Source: Chitinophaga sancti
Lineage (GTDB): Bacteria; Bacteroidota; Bacteroidia; Chitinophagales; Chitinophagaceae
DNA: 64,000 bases
NCBI RefSeq assembly: GCF_034424315.1
Contig: NZ_CP139972.1
Span: forward strand, 1,922,001-1,986,000
Reading direction: 5' to 3'
Shown piece after piece: positions 33,090 to 42,925 of the stretch (the first letter of the stretch is position 1; every line of letters starts with the position of its first letter). A program made the translations under genes and the position numbers. The notes under the pieces are model-generated. The model saw only the letters and a list, made by a program, of their open reading frames with translations, had not been told where the DNA came from and made no database searches.

Positions 33090-35090
33090 ATGCAGGGAGA
33101 AGACGATTTGAGGGGACTGGCCAAGATCATGGCTTTTATGAGGGCAGTCAGTATTCTATTGGTGCTGATGCACCTTTATTGGTTCTGCTACGGTTTCTTT
33201 TTAGAACGTGGGTTGACGTTGGAAGTAATCAACAAAATACTGGGCAATTTCGACAGAACGGCAGGTTTGTTCTCACATACCTTATACACCAAAGCATTTG
33301 CTTTGGTTTTATTGGCTTTGAGTTGCTTGGGGACGAAAGGCGTAAAGAACGAGAAGATAACCTGGCCTAAAATTTACGTGGCTTTGGGCGTTGGTTTTGT
33401 GCTGTTCTTTCTGAACACACCGTTGCTAAAGCTATCTCCGGCAATAGGCACATTTCTGTATATGCTGACCATTTCGTTTGGATATATCGCCTTGCTGATG
33501 GCAGGTGTTTGGATGAGCCGATTACTCCGGACTAACTTAATGGACGATGTTTTCAATAATGAGAACGAGAGTTTCCAGCAGGAAACAAAGTTGATGGAAA
33601 ACGAGTATTCCGTTAACCTGCCCACCAAATTTTACTACAAAGGCAAATGGAACAACGGTTGGATAAACATTGTAAATCCTTTCAGGGCATCAATCGTTTT
33701 GGGTACTCCAGGTTCGGGAAAATCTTATGCCATTGTAAACAACTACATCAAGCAGCAGATTGAGAAAGGGTTTAGTATGTACATCTATGATTTCAAATTC
33801 GACGACCTTTCTACAATTGCCTACAATCACTTACTCAAGCACCGGGACAAGTACAAAGTGCAGCCTAAATTTTACGTAATAAACTTTGACGACCCACGCA
33901 AGAGCCACCGTTGCAACCCGCTCAATCCTGATTTTATGACGGACATTTCAGATGCCTACGAAGCAGCCTATACGATAATGCTGAACCTCAACCGCAGCTG
34001 GATACAGAAGCAAGGAGATTTCTTCGTGGAAAGCCCGATTATACTACTGGCGGCCATTATATGGTATCTGAAAATCTACCAGAACGGTAAGTATTGCACA
34101 TTCCCACACGCCATCGAGTTATTGAATAAAAAGTATTCGGACGTATTCACGATTTTGACTTCCTATCCCGATTTGGAAAATTATTTATCGCCCTTTATGG
34201 ATGCGTGGCAAGGTGGTGCACAAGACCAGTTACAGGGACAGATTGCTTCGGCAAAAATTCCGTTATCAAGAATGATTAGCCCACAATTGTATTGGGTAAT
34301 GACAGGCGACGACTTTACGCTCGACATTAACAACCCCCAAGAGCCTAAGATTTTATGCGTGGGCAATAATCCTGATCGCCAAAATATTTATTCAGCAGCT
34401 TTGGGTTTGTACAATTCGAGGATTGTAAAGTTGATTAACAAAAAGGGACAGCTAAAAAGTTCGGTTATCATAGATGAGTTACCCACCATTTACTTCAGGG
34501 GACTGGATAATCTTATCGCAACAGCGAGAAGTAATAAGGTAGCGGTTTGCCTGGGCTTTCAGGACTTTTCGCAATTAACGAGGGATTACGGCGACAAAGA
34601 GAGCAAGGTTATTCAAAATACCGTCGGCAATATTTTCAGTGGACAGGTGGTTGGAGAAACGGCAAAAAACTTATCGGAGCGCTTCGGGAAAGTATTGCAA
34701 AAACGCCAAAGTATGACCATTAACCGCAACGACAAATCTACCTCAATTTCCACACAGTTAGACAGCCTTATTCCGGCTTCCAAAATATCCACGCTCACAC
34801 AGGGCATGTTTGTGGGTTCAGTATCAGATAATTTTGATGAACGTATCGAGCAAAAGATTTTTCATGCTGAAATCGTCGTGGATAATGAAAAGGTAGCTTC
34901 CGAAACCAAAGCCTATCAGAAGATACCAGAAATTTTATCTTTTGTGGATGGACAGGGCGAGGATAAGATGAAACATCAGATTGAAAGCAATTACCGTCAG
35001 ATAAAATCAGACATTGTACATGTCATCGAGGTTGAATCGGAGCGCATTAAGAATGACCCGGACTTGCAGCATTTGTTTAAAAAAGAATAA
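33090..35090 (+). CDS. MobC/TraG-type conjugative coupling ATPase
   Basis: The product has 666 residues. Four N-terminal membrane helices (ILLVLMHLYWFCYGFFLERG and on to residue 150) precede the VirD4-like motor: Walker A GTPGSGKSYAIV near residue 208, MYIYDFKFDDLSTIAYNH, and Walker B SSVIIDELPTIYF near residue 460. It couples relaxase-bound DNA to the secretion pore at the inner membrane. In CTnDOT-like elements mobA and mobB precede it. Here the 197 bp upstream hold neither, so its DNA-processing partners are missing from this spot. A remnant of a second copy lies at 42789. Confidence 0.92.
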   Translation: MQGEDDLRGLAKIMAFMRAVSILLVLMHLYWFCYGFFLERGLTLEVINKILGNFDRTAGLFSHTLYTKAFALVLLALSCLGTKGVKNEKITWPKIYVALGVGFVLFFLNTPLLKLSPAIGTFLYMLTISFGYIALLMAGVWMSRLLRTNLMDDVFNNENESFQQETKLMENEYSVNLPTKFYYKGKWNNGWINIVNPFRASIVLGTPGSGKSYAIVNNYIKQQIEKGFSMYIYDFKFDDLSTIAYNHLLKHRDKYKVQPKFYVINFDDPRKSHRCNPLNPDFMTDISDAYEAAYTIMLNLNRSWIQKQGDFFVESPIILLAAIIWYLKIYQNGKYCTFPHAIELLNKKYSDVFTILTSYPDLENYLSPFMDAWQGGAQDQLQGQIASAKIPLSRMISPQLYWVMTGDDFTLDINNPQEPKILCVGNNPDRQNIYSAALGLYNSRIVKLINKKGQLKSSVIIDELPTIYFRGLDNLIATARSNKVAVCLGFQDFSQLTRDYGDKESKVIQNTVGNIFSGQVVGETAKNLSERFGKVLQKRQSMTINRNDKSTSISTQLDSLIPASKISTLTQGMFVGSVSDNFDERIEQKIFHAEIVVDNEKVASETKAYQKIPEILSFVDGQGEDKMKHQIESNYRQIKSDIVHVIEVESERIKNDPDLQHLFKKE

Positions 35091-35240
35091 GGTTGCAAAA
35101 GGGAAATAGAAAATGATATCTACAGGATTTTTGTGTTTAATTAAAATTTTTGGACGCTATTTTTGGACACACATTTCAGAGATTTGGATAATCCCAAAGG
35201 CTTCCATTTGGAGAACTTTGCATCATAAAATTAAAAGAAT

Positions 35241-36296
35241 ATGATACAGGCAAAAGGATATGCAGCCCAAAATCCAAACGAAAAATTAGACCCCTGGAAC
35301 TTTGAAAGGCGTGAAGTGGGCAATCACGATGTACAAATTGAAATTCTATATTGTGGTGTTTGCCATTCAGATTTGGCACAAATTAACAATGAGTGGTTTC
35401 CGGGAGTTTTCCCAATGGTTCCGGGTCACGAGATTGTAGGACGAATAGTAAAAGTCGGAGACCATGTAAAAAACTTCAAAACAGGCGATTTGGCTGGTGT
35501 AGGGACGATGGTTAATTCTTGTGGAAAATGTGAGCATTGTGAGGACGGATTGGAACAATATTGCGATGAAGGCGCAGTAGGTACATACAATGCTCTTGAT
35601 AAATTTGGAGACGGTAAACAAACTTATGGAGGTTATTCAAATACCATCGTAACCAATGAAGCTTTTACAGTTCACATATCGGAAAAACTTGACCTTGCAG
35701 CCACTGCACCATTGCTTTGTGCAGGCATTACAACCTACTCGCCACTAAAACATTGGAAGGTTGGAAAAGGACACAAGGTAGCCGTACTTGGCTTAGGTGG
35801 TTTGGGGCACATGGCCGTAAAATTTGCAGTTGCCTTAGGTGCAGAAGTAACTATTTTAAGCACTTCACCAAAGAAGGAAGCAGATGCAAAAAGACTTGGA
35901 GCCCACCATTTTGTAGTGACCACCGATGCAAATCAAACCAATAAAGTTAAATCTTCGTTTGACTTTATCGTAGATACAGTAAGTGCGGAACATGATTTTG
36001 GTTTTTACCTTTCCCTATTAAAAGTTGATGGCGTACATATTTGTGTAGGTGTGCCACCGGGAATACATCTTAATGGTTCATTAGGTGCATTTTCATTATT
36101 GGGAGGACGGAAAAGTATTGTTGGTTCTACGTGCGGTGGAGTAAAGGAAACACAGGAAATGCTTGATTTTTGTGCGCAACACAACATCACATCAGACATT
36201 GAATTGATTGATATTAAGGATATTCAAACAGCTTTTGAACGTATGGAACGTAGTGATGTAAAGTATCGCTTTGTTATTGATATGGCGACGCTGTAA
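35241..36296 (+). CDS. Zinc-dependent NAD(P) alcohol dehydrogenase (YahK/cinnamyl type)
   Basis: The product has 351 residues. The catalytic zinc ligands are in ILYCGVCHSDL and VPGHEIVGRI. The structural zinc site is the cluster CGKCEHCEDGLEQYC near residues 94-108, and the Rossmann loop is VAVLGLGGLGHMAVKFA near 178. It belongs to the CAD/YahK group of broad aldehyde reductases. It stands alone after mobC, with an AraC regulator gene (now interrupted) 67 bp downstream, which was its probable regulator or co-regulated partner. Confidence 0.93.
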   Translation: MIQAKGYAAQNPNEKLDPWNFERREVGNHDVQIEILYCGVCHSDLAQINNEWFPGVFPMVPGHEIVGRIVKVGDHVKNFKTGDLAGVGTMVNSCGKCEHCEDGLEQYCDEGAVGTYNALDKFGDGKQTYGGYSNTIVTNEAFTVHISEKLDLAATAPLLCAGITTYSPLKHWKVGKGHKVAVLGLGGLGHMAVKFAVALGAEVTILSTSPKKEADAKRLGAHHFVVTTDANQTNKVKSSFDFIVDTVSAEHDFGFYLSLLKVDGVHICVGVPPGIHLNGSLGAFSLLGGRKSIVGSTCGGVKETQEMLDFCAQHNITSDIELIDIKDIQTAFERMERSDVKYRFVIDMATL

Positions 36297-36685
36297 ACTA
36301 TTTCAAATAAGAAGAAGTGCTATAAGGTATTGTTCACTTCTTATTTTCACTAAATTTATACTAATGAAAAAAGTAAGTAATCCTCATTTTATCAAGTCCA
36401 TTCAGGAAGAACACTATCTGTGGGGGTTGCCTAAACCAAAACATCCGTTGATTAGTGTTTTTCACTTAAAGGATACCAAAATTATAGATGACTTCCCGAG
36501 TGATTTTATCCTGATTTTTTATTGTATTGCCATCAAAAAAAATGTTGTTGGAAAAATACGGTACGGGCAGCGATATTTTGATCATGATAATGGCATAATG
36601 TCCTTTATATCGTAAGCATTCGATCCGGAGCATTCCCTAAGGACAATGATTAGCATTTACCTTTGCGTTCGAAAGAATAGCAAAC

Positions 36686-37009
36686 ATGAAAAGAAAAAAA
36701 TCTCCCATGGCAGGTCGCCATCATTTCAGTGAGCAAGAGATCATATCAGCACTTGAACAATTTACCCGGGCAGGTAATATTAGTGTGAAGGAATTTACCA
36801 CTGCCTTTCAAATATCACCTGCTACTTTTTATAACTGGAAAAAACGATTTGGCATTCAACTATTAGAAGCAAATGAACCTGTAGGATTCATTGACGTAGA
36901 CTTGTCTCCTGTTCAACAAGATTCTTTACCAGGAAGTGTCTTTGCAGAATATCGCGGTATCATTTTTTATCAGCGTGTAGAACCTTCATATTTAAAAGCC
37001 CTTTTGTAA
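36686..37009 (+). CDS. tnpA: IS66 accessory protein TnpA, element A
   Basis: The product has 107 residues with an HTH domain (NISVKEFTTAFQISPATFYN and WKKRFGI), typical of IS66 TnpA. It ends with a segment VFAEYRGIIFYQRVEP that is shared with its counterpart in element B (LFAEVRGIAIYQPVPA). It is followed by tnpB after 1 bp. TnpA probably binds the IS ends. Confidence 0.88.
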   Translation: MKRKKSPMAGRHHFSEQEIISALEQFTRAGNISVKEFTTAFQISPATFYNWKKRFGIQLLEANEPVGFIDVDLSPVQQDSLPGSVFAEYRGIIFYQRVEPSYLKALL

Positions 37010-37010
37010 T

Positions 37011-37370
37011 ATGTTATCACTAACTGGTTATCGTCTCGTATTATGGAACGGAGCTACCGACATGCGTTTAAGCTTTAATGGTCTGTCAGGTCTGGTTGTA
37101 AATGAAATGAAAGAAGATCCGTTTCAGTATGGAACGCTCTATGCATTTTTCAATCAACGTCGTACACAGGTCAAGATTCTGGGCTGGGATATAGATGGCC
37201 TGGGTATCTTTTATAAAAGATTGTCAAGAGGTACTTTTGGCACACCGGTTTACAATAGCGAGACCAGGATGATGGTATTAGATAAGAAAGATCTCTTACT
37301 GATATTGGAAGGAGTAGAAGTACGATTCCGTAAACGATATGAGAGGTCCGGATTACATTGTAAAATTTGA
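37011..37370 (+). CDS. tnpB: IS66 Orf2 family protein TnpB, element A
   Basis: The product has 119 residues. The family hallmark is present: GATDMRLSFNGLSGLVVNEM, GTLYAFFNQRRTQVKILGWD, and YKRLSRGTFGTPVYN. TnpB is needed for IS66 transposition but its activity is not defined. It lies between tnpA and tnpC with 1-bp and 69-bp gaps. Confidence 0.92.
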   Translation: MLSLTGYRLVLWNGATDMRLSFNGLSGLVVNEMKEDPFQYGTLYAFFNQRRTQVKILGWDIDGLGIFYKRLSRGTFGTPVYNSETRMMVLDKKDLLLILEGVEVRFRKRYERSGLHCKI

Positions 37371-37439
37371 TAAGGATTTTTATCAGAATAATTCATAAAT
37401 TCTTGTGTTTGAAGGCCCGCGATAGTATCTTTGCGCTCA

Positions 37440-39206
37440 GTGAAACCTGAGATCACATATAACTTATCTGAAGCACTGGAACAGGTGAATGCGCTGCAGT
37501 TGCAGAAAGCAGATCTGTCAAATTCACTAACTCAGGAAAGACACATATTCAGTCGCATTATTCAGGAACTCACAACAGAGAATACTACGCTGAAGGAAGA
37601 CAAAGATCAGCTGAAACGTTGGTTGTCCAATGAGCAGGAACGGGGAATTGATAAGGACAGAATGATTGCATCTCTGGAACAAACTATTGTAGAACTGCAG
37701 GCATCACTTGCCAGTAAGACGGATGAAGTACTGCGTAAAGACTGGCAGTTAAAAGAGCTGCAGGAAATGTTATTTGGGCAGCGCAGCGAAAAGTTTATTC
37801 CTGATCAAACAGCTACGCAGGATGCTATTCAGCAAACCCTGGGAGAAGAATTTGATAAAGCCGAAGTAGAAGCTATTATTGAACAGGCTATAGCATCTTC
37901 AGTTACTGATACACAAAAATGCACTAGTTCCAGATCCAGCAGGAAGAAAAAGCATCACAAGGCACATAAAGGAAGAAGACCTATCCCAACTCATCTTGAG
38001 ACAGAGACCATTGTCTACGATCTTGATGGAGATAAAACAGGAATGAAACCCATGGGGAAAAAGGTATCTGTTTACTATGAGATTATTCCCGGAAAAATTA
38101 TCAGAAAAGAAGAACATCACCTTCAATATAAATCAGAAGACGGTAAGATCCACTGCACGCCTGTTCAGCCCAGGATGATAGAACGAGGTATTGTAAGCAA
38201 CCGGTTACTTGCTCATCTGCACAGTGAACGCTTCGTCTATTACATGCCATACTACCGCCAGCAACAGCGTTTTGAGCGTCTCACAGGTGTCAGTTTTGCA
38301 GCATCCACTATCAATCACTGGGAGGAAGTTTGCTATAAGAAGTTGAAACGTCTACTGAAGCTGCTGAAAAAAACACTACAGACGGCCAGTTATATCAAGG
38401 CCGATGAGACTACGTTAAAATATCTTCACGATGAAGGCCAGGGCAAAGCTACCAATGGGTGGATGTGGGTTTTTCATGCGCCTGAACACAAACTTGTTCT
38501 CTTTGAATTTCATCCTGGTAGAGCTCATGATGTACCAAAAGAAATTCTGAAAGACTTTGCGGGTACATTACAAACAGATGCCCTATCCTCCTACACTGCT
38601 GCCTTTAAAGATAACAACAAAGTCACTTTAATGAGCTGCCTTGCGCACATCCGCAGAGGATTCAAAAAATCTCAGCAGCAAAATAAAGTGCTGGCAGACC
38701 AGGTACTGGTATACTTTAATATCATATACCGCATAGAAGCGTACGCTAAACGTAAACAATTTACCCCAGACCAAAGGCTTGCACTACGACAGAAATATAG
38801 TAAGCCATTTTTTGATAAGATGCGTGGCTGGCTGGATGAACAAACAGATAAACATGTACCTGATAGCCTGCTGGCTAAAGCTGTCAACTATGCAAATAAT
38901 CAGTGGGATAAGCTGAATATACTTTTTACTAACGGAAAAATAGATGTCGACAATAACTCAACTGAGAACGCTATACGTCCCATCACTTTGTTCAGGAAAA
39001 ACTCACTCTTTGCCAGTAATGAACATGGTGGGGAAAGGGCTGCTTTGTTTTATTCCCTCGTCGAAAGTTGCAAGCTGAATGGTATTGATCCATTCGAATA
39101 CTTGGCTGATGTGTATGATCGACTCCACGATTGCACCGCTAGTGAACTAATACAGCTATTACCTTCAAACTGGAAACCAGCTAAAGCACGAATGACTGCT
39201 GTTTAA
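37440..39206 (+). CDS. tnpC: IS66 transposase TnpC, element A
   Basis: The product has about 588 residues from GTG 37440 (TTG 37431 is an alternative). A coiled coil of about 110 residues is followed by a zinc-finger-like/linker part, then the DDE catalytic region: Asp in IKADETTLKYL, Asp in LQTDALSSYTAAF and Glu in NNSTENAIRPITLFRKNSLF, and the C-terminal IS66 block. It is about 60 percent alike by eye to TnpC of element B, so the two IS are different members of one family. Confidence 0.92.
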   Translation: MKPEITYNLSEALEQVNALQLQKADLSNSLTQERHIFSRIIQELTTENTTLKEDKDQLKRWLSNEQERGIDKDRMIASLEQTIVELQASLASKTDEVLRKDWQLKELQEMLFGQRSEKFIPDQTATQDAIQQTLGEEFDKAEVEAIIEQAIASSVTDTQKCTSSRSSRKKKHHKAHKGRRPIPTHLETETIVYDLDGDKTGMKPMGKKVSVYYEIIPGKIIRKEEHHLQYKSEDGKIHCTPVQPRMIERGIVSNRLLAHLHSERFVYYMPYYRQQQRFERLTGVSFAASTINHWEEVCYKKLKRLLKLLKKTLQTASYIKADETTLKYLHDEGQGKATNGWMWVFHAPEHKLVLFEFHPGRAHDVPKEILKDFAGTLQTDALSSYTAAFKDNNKVTLMSCLAHIRRGFKKSQQQNKVLADQVLVYFNIIYRIEAYAKRKQFTPDQRLALRQKYSKPFFDKMRGWLDEQTDKHVPDSLLAKAVNYANNQWDKLNILFTNGKIDVDNNSTENAIRPITLFRKNSLFASNEHGGERAALFYSLVESCKLNGIDPFEYLADVYDRLHDCTASELIQLLPSNWKPAKARMTAV

Positions 39207-39398
39207 TTTGATCCCGAATAATCAAAGAACTTAATGATGTACGAATTATGAATGCAAATGTAGCATCCATAAAGTAAGTATTCGGACCTCGGCATTCCAG
39301 AATAATGTTTTACAGCCCTTATCTTTGCTGCTGTAATCATGGTATTGGCTATAAATGAAGTTCTTTGTAATTCGGGGCTAATCTGCTAATTGATGTAA

Positions 39399-41162
39399 TC
39401 ATGTATTTTTCTTCTCCCAATATGGAGGCAACAGTTTAATAAGTTCATGAGCTGGGCAATCATGAAGGCGGTCATAGATATCTTTAAGATAAATATAAGG
39501 ATCGATGTTGTTAAGTTTACAAGACTCGATCAGGGAGTAAAATAGTGCCACTCTCTCTGCTCCATGTTCATTGCCTGCAAACAGGCTATTATTGCGGAAG
39601 GTAGTGACAGGTCTGATGGCCCTTTCCACGCCATTGTTGTCGGCATCGACGTATCCAAGGGTTGTAAATGCTTTTAGTTTGTGCCATTGGCCCAAGGCAT
39701 AATTAACTGCTTTAATTATTGGTGTACCTGGCAGATGATCTATCTGCTGTTGTTCCAGCAACCAGGTACGTATTTTATCGAGAAAAGGAACGCTATATTT
39801 CTGACGCAATGCCAGTCGCTGGTCATCGGTCATCTTTTTTCTTTCGGCAAAGGCTTCTATTCTGTAAATGATGTTGAACAATGTCAATGCTTCTGCCGCT
39901 AGCTTTTTATCATATTTCTCTGCTTTCTTAAAACCGCGGCGGATATGGGACAGGCATGTCATTAGGTCCACCTCCTCATTATCTTTAAAAGCAGCTACAT
40001 AGCTACCCAGGCCATCCGCCTGAAGCGTGCCCTTAAAATCTTTCAGTATCTGCTGTGGAACCTTATGTCCGCGGGATGGGTTAAATTCAAACAATACTAA
40101 TTTCTGTTCTTCAGATAAAAATACCCATAGCCAACCTCTGGATGGTTTGCCTTCCCCAATATCATTGAGGTAATCTAATCTTGTCTCATCGACCTTCAGA
40201 TACCGGGCCTGCACAATTACTTTTTTCATACATCTCAACAGCCTTAGCAGTTTCTTAAAGGCCATCTCTTCCCAACCATTTACAGTTGATGCTGCGAAGC
40301 TGATGCCAGTAGTGCTTTTTATATACTGTAACTGACGTGTATATGGATCCCCATATCCAAACCGGCGGCTGTGTAAGTGTGCCAGCAAGCTGTTTCCTAC
40401 TGTTCCTTTTTCTACCAGACGAGGGGCTACTGGTTGGCAGATAAACTTTTTATCTTCGGTACGATATTGAAGTCGTTCCTGTTGTACTTTAATAATTTTA
40501 CCCGGCTTGTATTCGTAATAGGTTGTCACTTTTTTGCCCATGGGGATCAGGCCAGTCTTGTCTCCTTCAATGTCAATTATTTCTGTTACTACTTCTATAC
40601 AAGATGGTTGTACTCTTCTACCTTTATGAGCGAGATGTTTTTTCTTTTTACGGTTTCCTTTCCGGATCTGGTCATCCACCTGTTGTACATCGCCTTTCGT
40701 GGAGGCTACTCTTATAATCTCTTCCAGTTCGGTCAGATCAAAATCAGGCCCTAACGTTTGTTGTATGGCCGCATCTACTTTTTCACGTTCAGGTATAAAT
40801 TTCTCACTCTTTTTACCCTGTAGCATTTCACATAACTCTTGTAACTGCCAGCTCTTCTTTTCTCCCTGAGCAACCTGCTCTTTTAAAAGTGCATTTTCAC
40901 TTTCCAATGCTTCGATCCTGCTTTGCAATTCAATGATCTGATGTTCTCTGTCAAGCATGATCTCATGTGCCTGATTCAGGTAACGGTTTAATTTATCGCA
41001 TGCTCCATTCTTTGCTTCCAGCTGGTTATTCAGGTCATATATAATCTTACCAAACGTTATTCTCTCCCTGGTCAGAGATTCCGACAACTCCCCATTGGTC
41101 TCCGTTAGCGTGGAGATTTGTTTTAATGCATCTGTTATGGAAGTGAGTAATTCGGGGCGCAC
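39399..41162 (-). CDS. tnpC: IS66 transposase TnpC, element B
   Basis: The product has 587 residues from GTG 41162. It has an N-terminal coiled coil (QAHEIMLDREHQIIELQSRI), a basic linker (RKGNRKKKKHLAHKGRR), then the DDE core with Asp in LKVDETRLDYL, Asp in LQADGLGSYVAAF and Glu-equivalent in NNGVERAIRPVTTFRNNSLF. The C-terminal domain ends DIYDRLHDCPAHELIKLLPP. The gene is complete. Confidence 0.93.
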   Translation of the reverse strand: MRPELLTSITDALKQISTLTETNGELSESLTRERITFGKIIYDLNNQLEAKNGACDKLNRYLNQAHEIMLDREHQIIELQSRIEALESENALLKEQVAQGEKKSWQLQELCEMLQGKKSEKFIPEREKVDAAIQQTLGPDFDLTELEEIIRVASTKGDVQQVDDQIRKGNRKKKKHLAHKGRRVQPSCIEVVTEIIDIEGDKTGLIPMGKKVTTYYEYKPGKIIKVQQERLQYRTEDKKFICQPVAPRLVEKGTVGNSLLAHLHSRRFGYGDPYTRQLQYIKSTTGISFAASTVNGWEEMAFKKLLRLLRCMKKVIVQARYLKVDETRLDYLNDIGEGKPSRGWLWVFLSEEQKLVLFEFNPSRGHKVPQQILKDFKGTLQADGLGSYVAAFKDNEEVDLMTCLSHIRRGFKKAEKYDKKLAAEALTLFNIIYRIEAFAERKKMTDDQRLALRQKYSVPFLDKIRTWLLEQQQIDHLPGTPIIKAVNYALGQWHKLKAFTTLGYVDADNNGVERAIRPVTTFRNNSLFAGNEHGAERVALFYSLIESCKLNNIDPYIYLKDIYDRLHDCPAHELIKLLPPYWEKKNT

Positions 41163-41205
41163 TGCTTTGTGTCATGGTATTGGCTATATTAACGCAAAAG
41201 CATCA

Positions 41206-41577
41206 TTATTGGTTTGGCTGATCCGGTGATTTTCCTGACTTTCTTTCGTAACGCTTTCTATACTTAATCTCGATTCCTTCCAGGATTAGCATCACGTCTT
41301 TGCGTTCAATCATCATCGCCTGGCAACCAGGATCATAAACCGGTTTGCCAAAAGTGCCCCTGGCTAATCTTTTATAATAAAGCGCCTGACCATCTCCATC
41401 AAATTGTAACATTTTTACCTGGGTGAGACGACCGTTAAAAAACAAATAGATGATGCCCTTCGCTAATGGATCAAGTGCCATTTGATTACGTACGATGCCT
41501 GACAAACCATTTATTCCCATCCGCATATCCGCTGCAGATGTATAGATATAAAAATTATAACCCGCTAATGACAACAT
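41206..41577 (-). CDS. tnpB: IS66 Orf2 family protein TnpB, element B
   Basis: The product has 123 residues with AADMRMGINGLSGIVRNQMA, GIIYLFFNGRLTQVKMLQFD and YKRLARGTFGKPVYD, the standard IS66 TnpB pattern. It is 3 bp from tnpA and 43 bp from tnpC, one operon. Confidence 0.93.
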   Translation of the reverse strand: MLSLAGYNFYIYTSAADMRMGINGLSGIVRNQMALDPLAKGIIYLFFNGRLTQVKMLQFDGDGQALYYKRLARGTFGKPVYDPGCQAMMIERKDVMLILEGIEIKYRKRYERKSGKSPDQPNQ

Positions 41578-41580
41578 TGA

Positions 41581-41907
41581 TTAATGATTTAGCAAGGTGA
41601 GTAAATATTCTGCCGGCACAGGTTGATAAATTGCAATACCGCGCACTTCAGCAAATAAGTTTGAATTAACAGGCTCATTTGATGATGCTACAATTTTTAC
41701 GGGAAGTATTGCTGGTGGTGAGGATGGAACCGGTGAAGTATTGTTTGTTTTCTTTAACCAGTAATAAAAACTGCCTTCACTTATTTGATGAGCCCTGCAG
41801 TATTCGCTAATAATCATGCCGGAATCAGGCTGCTGACGAACATGGAATGCCATGTCCACTTTTAAGGGAGAACCAGGGAGAGATCTCTGAATTTGCTTCT
41901 TTCGCAT
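41581..41907 (-). CDS. tnpA: IS66 accessory protein TnpA, element B
   Basis: The product has 108 residues with an HTH-like stretch (SEYCRAHQISEGSFYYWLKK), a Pro/Ser-rich linker and the terminal FAEVRGIAIYQPVPAEYLLT shared with TnpA of element A. It begins 70 bp inside the right end of element B. Confidence 0.88.
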   Translation of the reverse strand: MRKKQIQRSLPGSPLKVDMAFHVRQQPDSGMIISEYCRAHQISEGSFYYWLKKTNNTSPVPSSPPAILPVKIVASSNEPVNSNLFAEVRGIAIYQPVPAEYLLTLLNH

Positions 41908-42788
41908 CGTTTAAATTTTGATGCAATGATCGCAATATTTAATTGCTATTTGGCAACGCCGAGAACCGAATACTTACTCCATAAAACAGATTAAGAAGAT
42001 GCCCCAGATCGAATGCTTACTTTATATCACCCAATCAGAGGCTTTCGCATTCAGAAGATACCGTTATTTCGGATGGAATTTGTCTATTGTTTCATCCCGA
42101 TTTTTTAGCCGGTTACCCTTTGGCGAAAACCATCAAAAACTATGGTTTTTTTTCCTATGAAGTCAACGAAGCCCTGCATTTATCTGAAAAGGAAGAAGAA
42201 ATTTTGGAAAATATTTTCAAAAATATTGAAAATGAATATCAATCAAATATTGACCAATTTAGTCAAGACGTCATCATTGCTCACATAGAATTGATTTTGC
42301 AGTACAGTAACCGTTTTTACAACCGTCAGTTCATTACAAGAAAAATTGCCAACAACGAGATTTTAGTTCGCTTGGAAAAACTTTTGGATGATTATTTCAA
42401 TGACGATGAAAAGTTGGTTGCCGGCTTACCGACTGTACAGCAAATAGCAGAGCACTTAAATATCTCGCCTAATTATTTAAGTGATATGTTACGAAGTATC
42501 ACAGGACAAACAACCCAACACCACATTCACGAAAAACTGATTGAAAAAGCAAAAGAGCTGTTGACAACAAGCAATCTTTCAATAAGTGAGATTGCATACC
42601 GGTTGGGCTTTGAATATCCACAGTCATTCAATAAACTGTTCAAAAAGAAAACCGACATTTCTCCGTTGGAGTTCCGGCAGTCATTCAATTAAATAAGTAG
42701 AAATAAATATTTTAATTGGCGTAATGCACGTTCTTTGTTGAACCTTGCAATTGGAAATACGATGCATGACAAAAGCAAACGATAGTTT

Positions 42789-42913
42789 CAAACGGCGTTT
42801 AAGGTCTTTACAATTCCAGAATTGTAAAGCTCATCAATAAAAAAGAACAATAAAAAAGTTCCGTAATTATAGATGAGCTACCTACAATATATTTTCGTGG
42901 CTTGGATAATCCC
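42789..42913 (+). pseudogene. Fragment of a second mobC/traG gene
   Basis: From about 42803 the plus strand encodes GLYNSRIVKLINKKEQ, a stop codon, then KSSVIIDELPTIYFRGLDN. This matches the Walker B region of the intact coupling protein at 34400-34520 (GLYNSRIVKLINKKGQLKSS). It keeps many silent differences, so it is a diverged homologue and not a recent copy. Homology ends at 42913. The remaining gap 42693-42925 has nothing else. Confidence 0.85.
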
Positions 42914-42925
42914 GTTCATTAGTCA

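Larger units (their letters stand above)
39274..41977 (-). mobile_element. IS66-family element B (inner)
   Basis: The 2704-bp element has ends GTAAGTATTCGG at 39274 and the inverse ending at 41977. It is flanked by an 8-bp target duplication, TCCATAAA (39266-39273 and 41978-41985). It lies inside the right end of element A, oriented against it. All three IS66 genes are intact on the minus strand, so it is the younger insertion and may be active. Confidence 0.94.
36612..42020 (+). mobile_element. IS66-family element A (outer), with IS B nested inside
   Basis: The ends are GTAAGCATTCGATC at 36612 and its inverse ending at 42020. An 8-bp target duplication, TTTATATC, flanks it (36604-36611 and 42021-42028). 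Without the nested element and its extra repeat the IS is 2697 bp. Genes tnpA, tnpB and tnpC lie on the plus strand. The nested element sits between tnpC and the right end (only 43 bp of A remains after B), so A could in principle still move with B inside. Confidence 0.93.
36364..42692 (+). pseudogene. AraC-family regulator gene split by nested IS66 elements
   Basis: The 5' part (36364-36611) encodes MKKVSNPHFIKSIQEEHYLW to SFIS. The 3' part resumes after the right target repeat at 42029 and carries the HTH pair (TVQQIAEHLNISPNYLSDML, then LSISEIAYRLGFEYPQSFNK). Removing the insert and one 8-bp repeat restores an unbroken 303-codon frame across the junction (MSFIS joined to PNQRLSHSE). So the gene was intact when the IS arrived. 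The C-terminal half could still be translated from 42087 or nearby, as a bare DNA-binding domain. Confidence 0.9.
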
